In this document: piece by piece, positions 34,750 to 42,055 of the stretch
Position numbering within the stretch: the first letter of the stretch is position 1
Layout: each line of letters starts with the position of its first letter
Origin: Sphingomonas sp.
Lineage (GTDB): Bacteria > Pseudomonadota > Alphaproteobacteria > Sphingomonadales > Sphingomonadaceae
Assembly (NCBI GenBank): GCA_017418975.1
Contig: JAFOMG010000012.1
Coordinates: 124,001 to 188,000 of the forward strand
Length of the DNA stretch: 64,000 bases
Direction of reading: 5' to 3'
Notes under the pieces: generated by a model
Databases searched by the model: none
What the model saw: only the letters and a program-made list of their open reading frames with translations
Told to the model about the DNA's origin: nothing
Position numbers and translations under genes: made by a program

Positions 34750-34917
34750 GTGCGTTCCGCGGATGAGAAAATGAAAAAGCCGCCCAAATCCGATGGCGGG
34801 AAGGAAACCGGTCGCCCCGGTCGCAATGTCGGCGTGGCGCTGCGCCAAGCCTATGACGAGGCGCTGGGCGAAGCCGTTCCCGACGATCTGCTCGACCTGC
34901 TGAAGAAGCTCGACTAG
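34750..34917 (+). CDS. nepR: NepR anti-sigma factor
   Basis: A GTG with AGGGGGG 6 bp upstream opens a 55-codon frame ending RNVGVALRQAYDEALGEAVPDDLLDLLKKLD. This is the conserved NepR core of two helices joined by the VPDDLLDLL turn; the N-terminal lysine-rich part (KMKKPPKSDGGKETG) is disordered in the family. NepR sequesters EcfG under no stress and is itself sequestered by PhyR-P. It lies 10 bp upstream of phyP, probably as an operon, and is divergent from phyR. An ATG at 34771 is an alternative start. Confidence 0.9.
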   Translation: MRSADEKMKKPPKSDGGKETGRPGRNVGVALRQAYDEALGEAVPDDLLDLLKKLD

Positions 34918-34927
34918 CCCGGAGTCC

Positions 34928-36502
34928 ATGGACATCGCAGACGAAGAACCGCGCGCCAGGATCCGTCCGGCCGCGGCGCTGGTGCAATTGCCCACCGGCG
35001 CCAAGGTCTTCCTCTACCTGATTCTCTGCCTGCTGCCGCTGGCATTGATCGCCCTGTTCACCACGCTGCAGAGCACGCGAAACGCGGATACCGAAGCCCG
35101 CGCCCGGCTGGGCGCCGCCGCCGGCGAAAGCTCGGGCGTGCTGCGCGACATCCTGGTCAACCATGTGAGCCAGCTCGCCGACGCGCTGGCCGCGCTGGAA
35201 GCCAATCCGCACGACGTTCCGGCCTGCACCCGTCTGGCGGGCACCTTCGCCACCACGGCGGGCGCGCGTTTCTCGATCGCCGACGGCGAGGGCCGCGTCA
35301 TCTGCGGCCAGCGCTTCCGCGCGGAGGACAGGACCAGGCTCCAGCACCGCCAGGTGCGGACCACGCTGGAGGCGGACGGCATGACGCTGCGCATCGGCGG
35401 CAGGACGGGCAGCACCGCGACCGCCTTCTATTCGAAGACCACACTCGCCGCGCTGATCCAGCCGAGCGGCTTCGTTCCCGAATATGGCGCCGCGCTGATG
35501 CAGAATGGCGAGCGGCTGGTGCTGCGCAGGCTGGAAGGCGCGGGGCCGCTCGACCGCCGCGAGATCATTCCCAGCAATCTGGGCATCGACGGGCTCGAGC
35601 TCGAAATGTCGATGCTGGGCACGCCGATCACTTCGCCGATGATCATCAACACGGTGGTGCTGGTGCTGATGTGGCTCGCCGCCGCGGGCATCAGCTGGTT
35701 CGTCGTCGACATCCTCCTGATCCGGCCGCTGCGCCGCCTGCGCGCGAGCGTCGGCGCCTACAAGCCGGGCGAGGTGATCGACATCAAGCGCTTCGGCGAC
35801 ATGCCCGCCGCGGAGATCCGCGAACTGGGCGACACGTTCCGCGACATCAGCCGCACCGTGAAGGAGCATGAGGCCGACCTGGCCGAGGGGCTGGTGCGCC
35901 AGACCAAGCTGACCCGCGAGGTCCATCACCGGGTGAAGAACAATCTCCAGGTGATCGCCAGCCTGATCAACTTCCACGCGCGCAGCGCCCGGAGCGAGGA
36001 AGCGAGCGAGGCCTATGCCTCGATCCAGCGGCGGGTGGACGCGCTCGCGGTGGTCCATCGCCACCATTATGCCGAACTGGAGGAGAATCGCGGGCTCGAC
36101 CTCCGCTCGGTGATCGGCGAGCTCGCCGCCAATATCCGCGCCACCGCTCCGGAGCGCGCCCAGGGACTGGGCGTGACGCTCGACATTTCGCCGGTGCTGG
36201 TCAACCAGGACGTGGCGATCGCCGTCGCCTTCCTGCTCACCGAGATCGTCGAGCTGGCGATGAACTGCAATCCGGCCGCGCAGATCCGCATCTCGATCAA
36301 GCCGATCGACGATGATGCGCACCGGGCGCTCCTGCGCGTCACCTCGCCTGCCCTGGTGGAGAGCCCCGCGCTCGAGACGCTGGTGGAGAATCGCTATGGC
36401 CGCGTGATCGGCGGCCTTGCCCGGCAATTGCGCACCAAGCTGCACCACGACCCGCTCAGCGGCGCCTATGAAGCCGCCATCGCGATCACCGGACGCCCCT
36501 GA
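34928..36502 (+). CDS. phyP: PhyP-type GSR sensor histidine kinase/phosphatase
   Basis: The 524-residue protein has membrane segments at about 26-48 and 238-262 around a periplasmic domain, a HAMP-like linker and a HisKA_2 domain with histidines 333-334 in REVHHRVKNNLQVIASLI. The ATPase half is poor: the usual N box reads EIVELAMNCNP and no clear glycine-rich boxes follow, so kinase activity is doubtful. This fits Sphingomonas PhyP, a negative regulator that acts as a PhyR phosphatase next to phyR-nepR. Its location and the missing ATP-binding boxes both support that assignment over a kinase. Confidence 0.88.
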   Translation: MDIADEEPRARIRPAAALVQLPTGAKVFLYLILCLLPLALIALFTTLQSTRNADTEARARLGAAAGESSGVLRDILVNHVSQLADALAALEANPHDVPACTRLAGTFATTAGARFSIADGEGRVICGQRFRAEDRTRLQHRQVRTTLEADGMTLRIGGRTGSTATAFYSKTTLAALIQPSGFVPEYGAALMQNGERLVLRRLEGAGPLDRREIIPSNLGIDGLELEMSMLGTPITSPMIINTVVLVLMWLAAAGISWFVVDILLIRPLRRLRASVGAYKPGEVIDIKRFGDMPAAEIRELGDTFRDISRTVKEHEADLAEGLVRQTKLTREVHHRVKNNLQVIASLINFHARSARSEEASEAYASIQRRVDALAVVHRHHYAELEENRGLDLRSVIGELAANIRATAPERAQGLGVTLDISPVLVNQDVAIAVAFLLTEIVELAMNCNPAAQIRISIKPIDDDAHRALLRVTSPALVESPALETLVENRYGRVIGGLARQLRTKLHHDPLSGAYEAAIAITGRP

Positions 36503-36546
36503 GCAATAACCTGGATAAAAAAAGTTCGAAAAAAATCGGGGGGCGT

Positions 36547-36571
36547 GGAACCCGGGATCGCATGGACCGTT
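36547..36571 (+). promoter_or_regulatory. Canonical EcfG promoter with no protein gene behind it
   Basis: GGAAC (36547-36551), 16 nt, CGTT (36568-36571) is the exact alphaproteobacterial GSR promoter. It starts 45 bp after phyP, and no open frame follows. The predicted transcript begins near 36578 and runs into a strong terminator hairpin. Confidence 0.8.
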
Positions 36572-36577
36572 CTGCTC

Positions 36578-36680
36578 TTCGGATAGTGACCTTTTGCCCC
36601 CCCGCTCTCGCTATCCAAGACATGGGCCCGGAAGCGTCAACCCTCCCCCCCCGGTGACGCTTCCGGGCCTAAAAATTTTG
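36578..36680 (+). ncRNA. Candidate EcfG-dependent small RNA, GsrN-like
   Basis: The predicted RNA of about 100 nt starts 7 nt after a canonical EcfG -10 element. Its 5' part folds as GGATAG (36581-36586) with CTATCC (36611-36616), presenting seven C in a row (36597-36603) in the loop. The 3' part is a 15-bp terminator stem (36625-36639 with 36655-36669) whose loop is CCCTCCCCCCCC (36641-36652). There is no open frame. Caulobacter GsrN is an EcfG/SigT-controlled small RNA that pairs through a C-rich 5' loop with G-rich leaders such as katG. The position beside the GSR genes and the C-rich loops match that pattern; sequence homology is not shown. Confidence 0.7.
36625..36680 (+). terminator. 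Strong terminator hairpin of the small RNA
   Basis: GGCCCGGAAGCGTCA pairs perfectly with TGACGCTTCCGGGCC over 15 bp, followed by TAAAAATTTT. It closes the small RNA and would also stop read-through from nepR-phyP. Confidence 0.88.
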
Positions 36681-36703
36681 GGGCCCTTGCACTTTCCCTA
36701 GCG

Positions 36704-36753
36704 TTGACAAGCACTTGTCGTACAAACGGAACGTTTGCGCGAGCTTGGGCATT
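36704..36753 (+). promoter_or_regulatory. Promoter region of the entericidin-like gene with an operator-like dyad
   Basis: GACAAG-CA-CTTGTC (36706-36719) is a perfect dyad overlapping TTGACA (36704-36709). Downstream, GGAAC (36728-36732) is followed after 17 nt by CATT (36750-36753), one base off the EcfG pattern. The region could combine a repressor site with a weak EcfG promoter. Confidence 0.45.
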
Positions 36754-36796
36754 GGTCCGGTGATCCCGATGGGATCCGGTATCCTGGAGAGTGAAT

Positions 36797-36931
36797 ATGC
36801 GTAAGATCATCGCCTGCGCCGCGCTTGCCGGCGCGATGCTGGTCTCGGCCTGCAACACGATCGAAGGCATGGGCCGGGACGTGTCCTCGGCCGGCGACAC
36901 GGTCGCCAAGACCGCGAACGACGCCAAATAG
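36797..36931 (+). CDS. Entericidin A/B-family lipoprotein
   Basis: The 44-residue protein has a basic start, a hydrophobic signal and the lipobox LVSAC with C19 as lipidation site. The mature part CNTIEGMGRDVSSAGDTVAKTAN is the entericidin EcnA/EcnB pattern. Entericidins are small membrane lipoproteins linked to stationary-phase and osmotic stress; EcnB is a toxin-like lytic peptide and EcnA its antidote. Only one copy is present here. It is separated from phyP by the small RNA candidate and followed by a strong terminator. A GSR-linked promoter is possible. Confidence 0.85.
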   Translation: MRKIIACAALAGAMLVSACNTIEGMGRDVSSAGDTVAKTANDAK

Positions 36932-36945
36932 GCCAGGCGGAAAGC

Positions 36946-36985
36946 AAAGCCCCTCCCGCACGCGCGGGAAGGGCTTTTTTTTTTT
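36946..36985. terminator. Strong terminator between entericidin and tatC
   Basis: AAAGCCCCTCCCGC pairs with GCGGGAAGGGCTTT, followed by 11 T on the plus strand. It ends the entericidin transcript and, read in reverse, the tatABC operon. Confidence 0.9.
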
Positions 36986-36988
36986 GCG

Positions 36989-37780
36989 TCAGGCCTCGGC
37001 GGCCTCCGTCTCGGCCTCGTCCTCGTCGTCCGTCGCCGCCGGGCGACGGCGGCGAGTGAACCAGATCGCCGCCAGCGACAGGAAATAGAGCCCGACCAGC
37101 GGAATCGCGAGCAGCAGCTGCGAGCCGACGTCCGGCGGCGTCAGCACCGCGGCGATCGCGAAGGCGGCCACCACGGCGTAGCGCCAGGCGCCCTTGAGCT
37201 GCTCATAGGTGACGATTCCCGCCCGCTCGAGCAGCATCAGCAGCACCGGCAGCAGGAAGGTGATGCCGAAGGCGAAGAGGAACTGCATCACGAAATCGAG
37301 ATATTTCTCGGCATCGGGCATCGCGACCTGCTTGACGCCGCTGGTGCCGAGCTCGCCCTGATAGCCGAGCAGGAAATGCAGCGCCGTGGGGATGGCGATG
37401 AAATAGGCGAGCGCGGCGCCGGCGATGAACAGCACCGGCGTCGCCAGCAGGAAGGGCAGCAACGCCTTCTTCTCCTGCCGGTAGAGCCCGGGCGCGACGA
37501 ACTGCCAGAGCTGTGTCGCGATCACCGGGAAGGACAGCATCATCGCCGAGAAGAAGGCGACCTTGAGCTGGACGAAGAACGCCCCGAATATCTGCGTGAA
37601 GATCACCTGGTCCTGCCCCGCCACCGCGAGCGGATGGACGAGGAAACCGTAGATTTCCTTCGAGAAATAGAAGGAGGCGAAGAACGTCACCACCAGCGCC
37701 GCCACGCAGTAGAGCAGGCGGCGGCGCAGTTCGATCAGATGCTCGAGCAGGGGCTGCTGGGTATCGTCGATGTCCCTCAT
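36989..37780 (-). CDS. tatC: Sec-independent translocase TatC
   Basis: The 263-residue polytopic protein has six membrane segments and the TatC signature LLEHLIELRRRLLYC at the N-terminus, where the conserved EL/R motif binds twin-arginine signals. GLYRQEKKALLPF and LLMLLERAGIVTYEQL are further family motifs. It forms the receptor complex with TatB. The C-terminus carries an acidic tail (DDEDEAETEAAEA). The ATG overlaps the tatB stop in ATGA. The DUF1501 protein in this window (49646-50803) is one visible Tat substrate candidate. Confidence 0.96.
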   Translation of the reverse strand: MRDIDDTQQPLLEHLIELRRRLLYCVAALVVTFFASFYFSKEIYGFLVHPLAVAGQDQVIFTQIFGAFFVQLKVAFFSAMMLSFPVIATQLWQFVAPGLYRQEKKALLPFLLATPVLFIAGAALAYFIAIPTALHFLLGYQGELGTSGVKQVAMPDAEKYLDFVMQFLFAFGITFLLPVLLMLLERAGIVTYEQLKGAWRYAVVAAFAIAAVLTPPDVGSQLLLAIPLVGLYFLSLAAIWFTRRRRPAATDDEDEAETEAAEA

Positions 37781-38304
37781 TCCGCCGCCTCGGCAGGCGG
37801 CGCGGCCTTTTTGCGGGTGCGCGGCTTGGCCGCTGGCTCGGCCGAAGCCGCGGCAGCCTTGCGCGCGCGCGGCTTGGGCGCGGGCCTGGCGGCGGGCTCG
37901 GCCACCGGCTCGGCGGCGACAGCGGCCGGCTTGCGCGCCCGCTTCGGCTTGGGCGCCTGCGCGGACACGCCCGGCGTCTCGCCCAGGATCGCGGGCTGCT
38001 CGACCATCACGGGCGCCGTGTCCTCGCCGACAGCATGCACCTCCGCCTCGGGCGCGGGAAGCGCTGCGGGCGGATGCTCCGACATGATGCGCGCATTCTC
38101 GGCCGCCCATTGCTTCTCGAGCTCGGCAAGCTCCGCCTCGCGGACCATGCTGTCGAACCCGGAGCGGAACTGGCGCGCGACGGCGCGCGCCTTGCCGAAC
38201 CATTTGCCCACGAAGCGCATCGCCTTGGGCAGATCCTTGGGCCCGATCACGATCAGCGCCACAATGGCGACGACCACGAATTCGGGCGCGTTGAAATCAA
38301 GCAT
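37777..38304 (-). CDS. tatB: Sec-independent translocase TatB
   Basis: The 175-residue protein has the TatA/B fold: a membrane helix (about 8-22: EFVVVAIVALIVIGPKDLP) with the conserved glycine-proline hinge, then an amphipathic helix (about 26-60). The C-terminal 90 residues are Ala/Pro/Lys-rich (KPRARKAAAASAEPAAKPR) and variable in the family. TatB pairs with TatC to bind precursor proteins. Its stop overlaps tatC in ATGA; tatA is 56 bp upstream. It is longer than TatA by the low-complexity tail, as expected. Confidence 0.94.
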   Translation of the reverse strand: MLDFNAPEFVVVAIVALIVIGPKDLPKAMRFVGKWFGKARAVARQFRSGFDSMVREAELAELEKQWAAENARIMSEHPPAALPAPEAEVHAVGEDTAPVMVEQPAILGETPGVSAQAPKPKRARKPAAVAAEPVAEPAARPAPKPRARKAAAASAEPAAKPRTRKKAAPPAEAAE

Positions 38305-38360
38305 CGATCAAATCGCCAGAAGCGGCCCCCGGCGCCCTGAGCCGGGAGCGGCGCGGAAGT

Positions 38361-38594
38361 TCAGAGCTTCTCTTCGCGCGCGGGCTCGGCCTCGCGCTGC
38401 ACGGTCGGCTCCGGGGCCGCCTTGCCTTCGATGCGGGTCGCCGGCTTGTCCTCGTCCTCCTCGGACATGCCCTTCTTGAACTGCTTGATGCCCTTGGCGA
38501 CGTCGCCCATCATGTTCGAGAAGCGACCGCCGCCGAGCAGGAGGATCGCAATCAAGCCCAGCACGAGCCAGTGCCAGATGCTGCCCATACCCAT
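38361..38594 (-). CDS. tatA: Sec-independent translocase TatA
   Basis: The 77-residue protein has the TatA membrane helix (about 6-21: WHWLVLGLIAILLLGGGR), the FSNMMGDVAKGIKQFKKGM amphipathic helix and an acidic tail. TatA oligomers form the translocation pore. AGGAG is 7 bp before the first ATG, which I use rather than the second at 38588. It is first in the tatA-tatB-tatC operon and follows scpB on the same strand, as in many alphaproteobacteria. Confidence 0.95.
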   Translation of the reverse strand: MGMGSIWHWLVLGLIAILLLGGGRFSNMMGDVAKGIKQFKKGMSEEDEDKPATRIEGKAAPEPTVQREAEPAREEKL

Positions 38595-38666
38595 AACAAA
38601 TCTCCTTGATTCAATCTCTATCTAGGCCTCACGCGCAGCAGCGGCAATGGCCAACGCGGGAGCGCC

Positions 38667-39272
38667 CTATTCGTCGTCTGTGACAGTTTCGCTTTCGGGC
38701 GCCTCGGCCATGTCGCTTTCACCCAGCGCCTCCATGGCGAGATCGACCGGATCGAGCAGGCCGGCGGCCTTGAGGTCGTCGATTCCCGGCAGGTCGCGGC
38801 GGCTGGAAAGGCCGAAATGGGTGAGGAAGCCGCCCGTGGTGGCATACATCAGCGGCCGCCCGGGCACTTCGCGGCGGCCGGCCGGGCGCACCCAGCCCGC
38901 TTCCATCAGCACGTCGATCGTGCCCTTGGATATCTGCACGCCGCGGATCGCCTCGATCTCGGCGCGCGTCACCGGCTCGTGATAGGCGATGATCGCCAGC
39001 GTCTCGATACCGGCGCGGCTGAGCTTGCGGCTTTCCTCCCGGTCGCGGCGCAGCAGGTGCGCCAGATCGGCGGCGGTCTGGAAGTGCCAGCGATCGCCGC
39101 GGCGGACCAGCTCGATCCCGCGCCCCGCATACAGCGCCTCCAGCGCGGCCAGCGCGCCGCGCAGGTCGATCTCCGCGCCGACATGCGCGCGGATCTCGTC
39201 CAGCGTCATCGGGGACTCGGAAGCGAACAGCACGGCCTCCACCGCGCGCGAAGCCGCGTCTTCGGGCGTCAT
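38667..39272 (-). CDS. scpB: Segregation and condensation protein B
   Basis: The 201-residue protein has two winged-helix domains: AVEAVLFASESPMTLDEIRAHVG at the start and IIAYHEPVTRAEIEAIRGVQ followed by TIDVLMEAGWVRPAGRREVPGRPL in the second. ScpB binds ScpA and the SMC ATPase to form the chromosome condensation complex. The start overlaps the scpA stop in ATGA; a longer in-frame reading is not supported. The C-terminus is acidic. The smc gene is not in this window. Confidence 0.95.
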   Translation of the reverse strand: MTPEDAASRAVEAVLFASESPMTLDEIRAHVGAEIDLRGALAALEALYAGRGIELVRRGDRWHFQTAADLAHLLRRDREESRKLSRAGIETLAIIAYHEPVTRAEIEAIRGVQISKGTIDVLMEAGWVRPAGRREVPGRPLMYATTGGFLTHFGLSSRRDLPGIDDLKAAGLLDPVDLAMEALGESDMAEAPESETVTDDE

Positions 39273-40003
39273 CCCGCCGCCTTGAGATAGAGCGGCGCGA
39301 AGGCCGATTTCTGCCGCAGCTCCACCCGGCCCTGCTTGGCCAGCTCCAGCGCGGCGACGAAGGACGAGGCGAGCGCCGACTTGGCATAGGGCCCGGCCGC
39401 GCCTTCGGGCAGGAAGGATTGGAGCGTGCTCCATTCGATCCGCGTGCCGATCAGGGCCGAGACGCGCTCGATCGCCGCCTCCAGCGTCATCACGTCGCGG
39501 TGCGCGACGACGTGCATCACCGGCCGGGTGCGCGCGCTGATCCGGCCATAGGCGGCGATCAGGTCGTAGATCTCGGCCTCCCAGCGCGCCTTGCGCAGCA
39601 CGCGGAGCCCCTCGGGCGCACCGCGGAAGAAATTGTCGCGCCCGGTGCGGTCGCGCGCCATCAGCCGCGCGCCGGCGTCCCGCATCGCGTTGAGCCGCTC
39701 GAGGCGCAGCTGCAGGCGCAGCGCCAGCTCCTCGGGGCTCGGCGTCTCCTCGGGATTGCGCGGGAGCAGCAGCGCCGACTTGAGATAGGCCAGCCAGGCA
39801 GCCATCACGAGATAGTCGGCGGCCAGCTCGAGCTTCAGCTCGCGCGCCTGGTTCACGAAATCGAGATATTGCTCGACGAGCTGGAGGATCGATATCTGCC
39901 GCAGGTCCACCTTCTGGTTGCGCGCGAGCGCGAGCAGCAGGTCGAGCGGCCCTTCCCAGCCGTCGATGTCGATCTTCAGGGTGTCGGGTGTCTCGACGTC
40001 CAT
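39269..40003 (-). CDS. scpA: Segregation and condensation protein A
   Basis: The 244-residue kleisin starts with the family signature FEGPLDLLL-like DGWEGPLDLLLALARNQKVDL and continues ISILQLVEQYLDFVNQARELKLELAADYLVMAAWLAYLKSALLL. ScpA bridges the SMC heads and ScpB. The C-terminal winged helix is present near 200-244. It is followed by scpB with a 4-bp overlap. A short terminator-like hairpin separates it from nagZ upstream, so it may also have its own promoter. Confidence 0.95.
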   Translation of the reverse strand: MDVETPDTLKIDIDGWEGPLDLLLALARNQKVDLRQISILQLVEQYLDFVNQARELKLELAADYLVMAAWLAYLKSALLLPRNPEETPSPEELALRLQLRLERLNAMRDAGARLMARDRTGRDNFFRGAPEGLRVLRKARWEAEIYDLIAAYGRISARTRPVMHVVAHRDVMTLEAAIERVSALIGTRIEWSTLQSFLPEGAAGPYAKSALASSFVAALELAKQGRVELRQKSAFAPLYLKAAG

Positions 40004-40041
40004 GGCGGGAGTTAAGCAGGTCGGAGGGGTGGTGTCATCAA

Positions 40042-40071
40042 CTCCCTCTCTCCGCTTGCGGGGAGAGGGAG
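40042..40071. terminator. Hairpin between nagZ and scpA
   Basis: CTCCCTCTCTCCGC and GCGGGGAGAGGGAG form a 12-14-bp stem with a TT loop region. It may end nagZ transcription, though no T-run follows; similar purine/pyrimidine hairpins are common as dispersed repeats in these genomes. Confidence 0.5.
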
Positions 40072-40074
40072 AAG

Positions 40075-41082
40075 TTACGCCAGCGCCAGCAACGCGTCGC
40101 GCCTGGCGACCAACTCCGCGAAGTCCGCATCAGGCTCGTCCGCGCCCGTCGTCGCCATCGCGCGGTCAAGCCGCTCGATGCATGCGGGCGTCGCGTCGGG
40201 CAGCAGGGCGGAGATCTCGATCATCTCCTCCATCCGCGCCCAGCAGTCGAGCACCACGTCGCAGCCCGCCGCCAGCGCCTGCATCGCCTTTTCGCCCGGC
40301 GTGCCGGAGAGCGCCTTCATGTCGATGTCGTCGGTCATCAACAGGCCGTCAAAGCCGATGCGGCCGCGGATGATCTCGCCGATCACCCGGGGCGAGAGCG
40401 TGGCGGGGCGCTCGGCGTCCCAGGCTTCGAACACCACATGGCAGGTCATGCCCATCGGCGCATGCCGGAGCGCGTGGAACGGCGCGATGTCCTGTTCCAG
40501 CGCCGCCGCGTCGACCCGGACGCGCGGCAGCTCGAGATGGCTGTCGACCAGCGCGCGGCCATGGCCCGGCATGTGCTTGACCACGCCGACCACGCCGCCC
40601 CGGCGCAACCCCTCGACGCATGCCTGTCCCAGTGCCGCGACTCGCATCGGCTCGCCGCCAAAGGCGCGGTCGCCGATCGCCTGAGTCACCTCGGGCGTGA
40701 CGACGTCGAGCAGCGGCGCGCAATCGACGGTGACTCCCACATCGGCCAGCATCATGCCCAGCGCATTGTAATTGGCGCGCGCCGCCTCGATCGCGGAGAC
40801 CGGCGCGACGTCGTAGAGCCGGCCGAACACCTCGCCCGCCGGGAAGGCCGGCCATTCGGGCGGCACCATCCGGCTGACGCGGCCGCCTTCCTGGTCGATC
40901 AGGATCGGCAGATCGGCCCGGCCGCTCAATTCGCGCAGGCTCTCGGTGAGCGCGCGCATCTGGTCGCGGCTCTCGCAATTGCGCTTGAACAGGATGTAGC
41001 CGAGCGGATCGGCGTCACGGAAGAAATCGCGCTCCTCGGCCGTGAGCGACAGGCCGGATACACCGAAGATTACAGGCTTCAT
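40075..41082 (-). CDS. nagZ: Beta-N-acetylhexosaminidase NagZ
   Basis: The 335-residue GH3 enzyme removes N-acetylglucosamine from anhydromuropeptides during cell-wall recycling. KHMPGHG (about 166-172) carries the mobile-loop histidine, DQEGGRVSRM (about 64-73) lines the pocket and the nucleophile aspartate is in LMTDDIDMKAL (about 238-248). The ATG at 41082 gives MKPVIFGVSGLSL; an upstream in-frame start only adds an unrelated tail. It belongs to the conserved argS-SPOR-nagZ-scpAB-tat block. Confidence 0.94.
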   Translation of the reverse strand: MKPVIFGVSGLSLTAEERDFFRDADPLGYILFKRNCESRDQMRALTESLRELSGRADLPILIDQEGGRVSRMVPPEWPAFPAGEVFGRLYDVAPVSAIEAARANYNALGMMLADVGVTVDCAPLLDVVTPEVTQAIGDRAFGGEPMRVAALGQACVEGLRRGGVVGVVKHMPGHGRALVDSHLELPRVRVDAAALEQDIAPFHALRHAPMGMTCHVVFEAWDAERPATLSPRVIGEIIRGRIGFDGLLMTDDIDMKALSGTPGEKAMQALAAGCDVVLDCWARMEEMIEISALLPDATPACIERLDRAMATTGADEPDADFAELVARRDALLALA

Positions 41083-41180
41083 GCCTGCGGTCTTAGCCGA
41101 GCGGAAGGCGCCGGATAAGCCCCTCCCCCGATATCGGCCATGCCCGTGCGGCATGGCTTGCCGTCAGCCGGCCCGGCGGA

Positions 41181-41327
41181 TCAGCGCACGCAGCGGCCAT
41201 CCCGCCACGCACCGCCCGCATCGAGACAGCGATCCCGCGCAATGAACGGGCCCGCCCATGTCACGGCCACCCCAAGGCCCATCGCCAGGACGGCCAGCAC
41301 GATCGCAAGATTGCGGCGGCCGGCCAT
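41181..41327 (-). CDS. 48-residue membrane or secreted protein with CLDxGGAW motif
   Basis: The ATG shares a base with the SPOR gene stop (TGATG), so it is translationally coupled. The product has a hydrophobic segment (about 7-24: LAIVLAVLAMGLGVAVTW) and a short exported end, RCLDAGGAWRDGRC, with two cysteines 12 residues apart. Similar CLDxGGxW tails occur in other small sphingomonad proteins without known function. It sits between the SPOR gene and nagZ, in a cell-envelope block. Confidence 0.6.
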   Translation of the reverse strand: MAGRRNLAIVLAVLAMGLGVAVTWAGPFIARDRCLDAGGAWRDGRCVR

Positions 41328-42052
41328 CAATTCGCCACGTAGCAGCTCTCGCCCGCCACCTTGAGCTTGCCGCACAGCTCCTTCGCCTGACCGTTCGAAC
41401 CCGCATTGACGCGCAGGCGGAACACCGACTTGCCATCCTTCTCGCCGCGCTCGACCGACTTGCCGAGCGGCGCCAGATAGGAAAAGCGCTTCGATAGGCG
41501 CGCCCAGGCGGCATTGGCGCCGCCCTCGTCCGGAAAGGCGCCGAGCTGGATCAGCGCGCCCGAGCCCCCGGCCTGCGGGGCGATCACCGGCACGCGCCTG
41601 GGCTGGGCCTCCGCCGCGGCGGCGCTCGACGGGATCGCGACCTTGGCATTCTTCTCGCCCGTCAGCGACGGCGCCTTCTCCGCCACCTTCTTGCCATCCA
41701 CCGGCGCCTCGGGCAGCGCGCTGGTGTCGATGCTCGAATTGCCGCTGTCACCCTGGCTGGTGGCGAAGACGGTGTCTCCCTCGCCATCCACCTTCATCCC
41801 GCCCGGCTCGTCGGGCTTGACCTTGTAATCGCCTTCCGGCGCCGCGATCAGCTCGCCATTGCCGGACAGGCTCTTCTGCTTCTGGTACCAGTAATAGCCG
41901 AACGCCCCCGCGCCGAGCACCGCCAGGAGCAGGACGACGAGCAGCAGGAGGCGGCCGAAGGAAGGCCCCTCGCGATAATCATCCTCCACCGTCTCCAGCC
42001 AGGGAAGGCGATCGTCATCGCCGAATCCGGCCTCCCCCCCACGCATGTTCAT
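41327..42052 (-). CDS. SPOR-domain membrane protein
   Basis: The 241-residue protein has a cytoplasmic start, one membrane segment (about 33-53: LLLLVVLLLAVLGAGAFGYYWY), a long flexible periplasmic linker and a C-terminal SPOR domain (about 165-240: ALIQLGAFPDEGGANAAWARL through CGKLKVAGESCYV). SPOR domains bind denuded peptidoglycan at the division septum. It lies 3 bp after argS, a conserved alphaproteobacterial pairing, and is coupled to the small gene downstream. Confidence 0.9.
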   Translation of the reverse strand: MNMRGGEAGFGDDDRLPWLETVEDDYREGPSFGRLLLLVVLLLAVLGAGAFGYYWYQKQKSLSGNGELIAAPEGDYKVKPDEPGGMKVDGEGDTVFATSQGDSGNSSIDTSALPEAPVDGKKVAEKAPSLTGEKNAKVAIPSSAAAAEAQPRRVPVIAPQAGGSGALIQLGAFPDEGGANAAWARLSKRFSYLAPLGKSVERGEKDGKSVFRLRVNAGSNGQAKELCGKLKVAGESCYVAN

Positions 42053-42055
42053 TCC

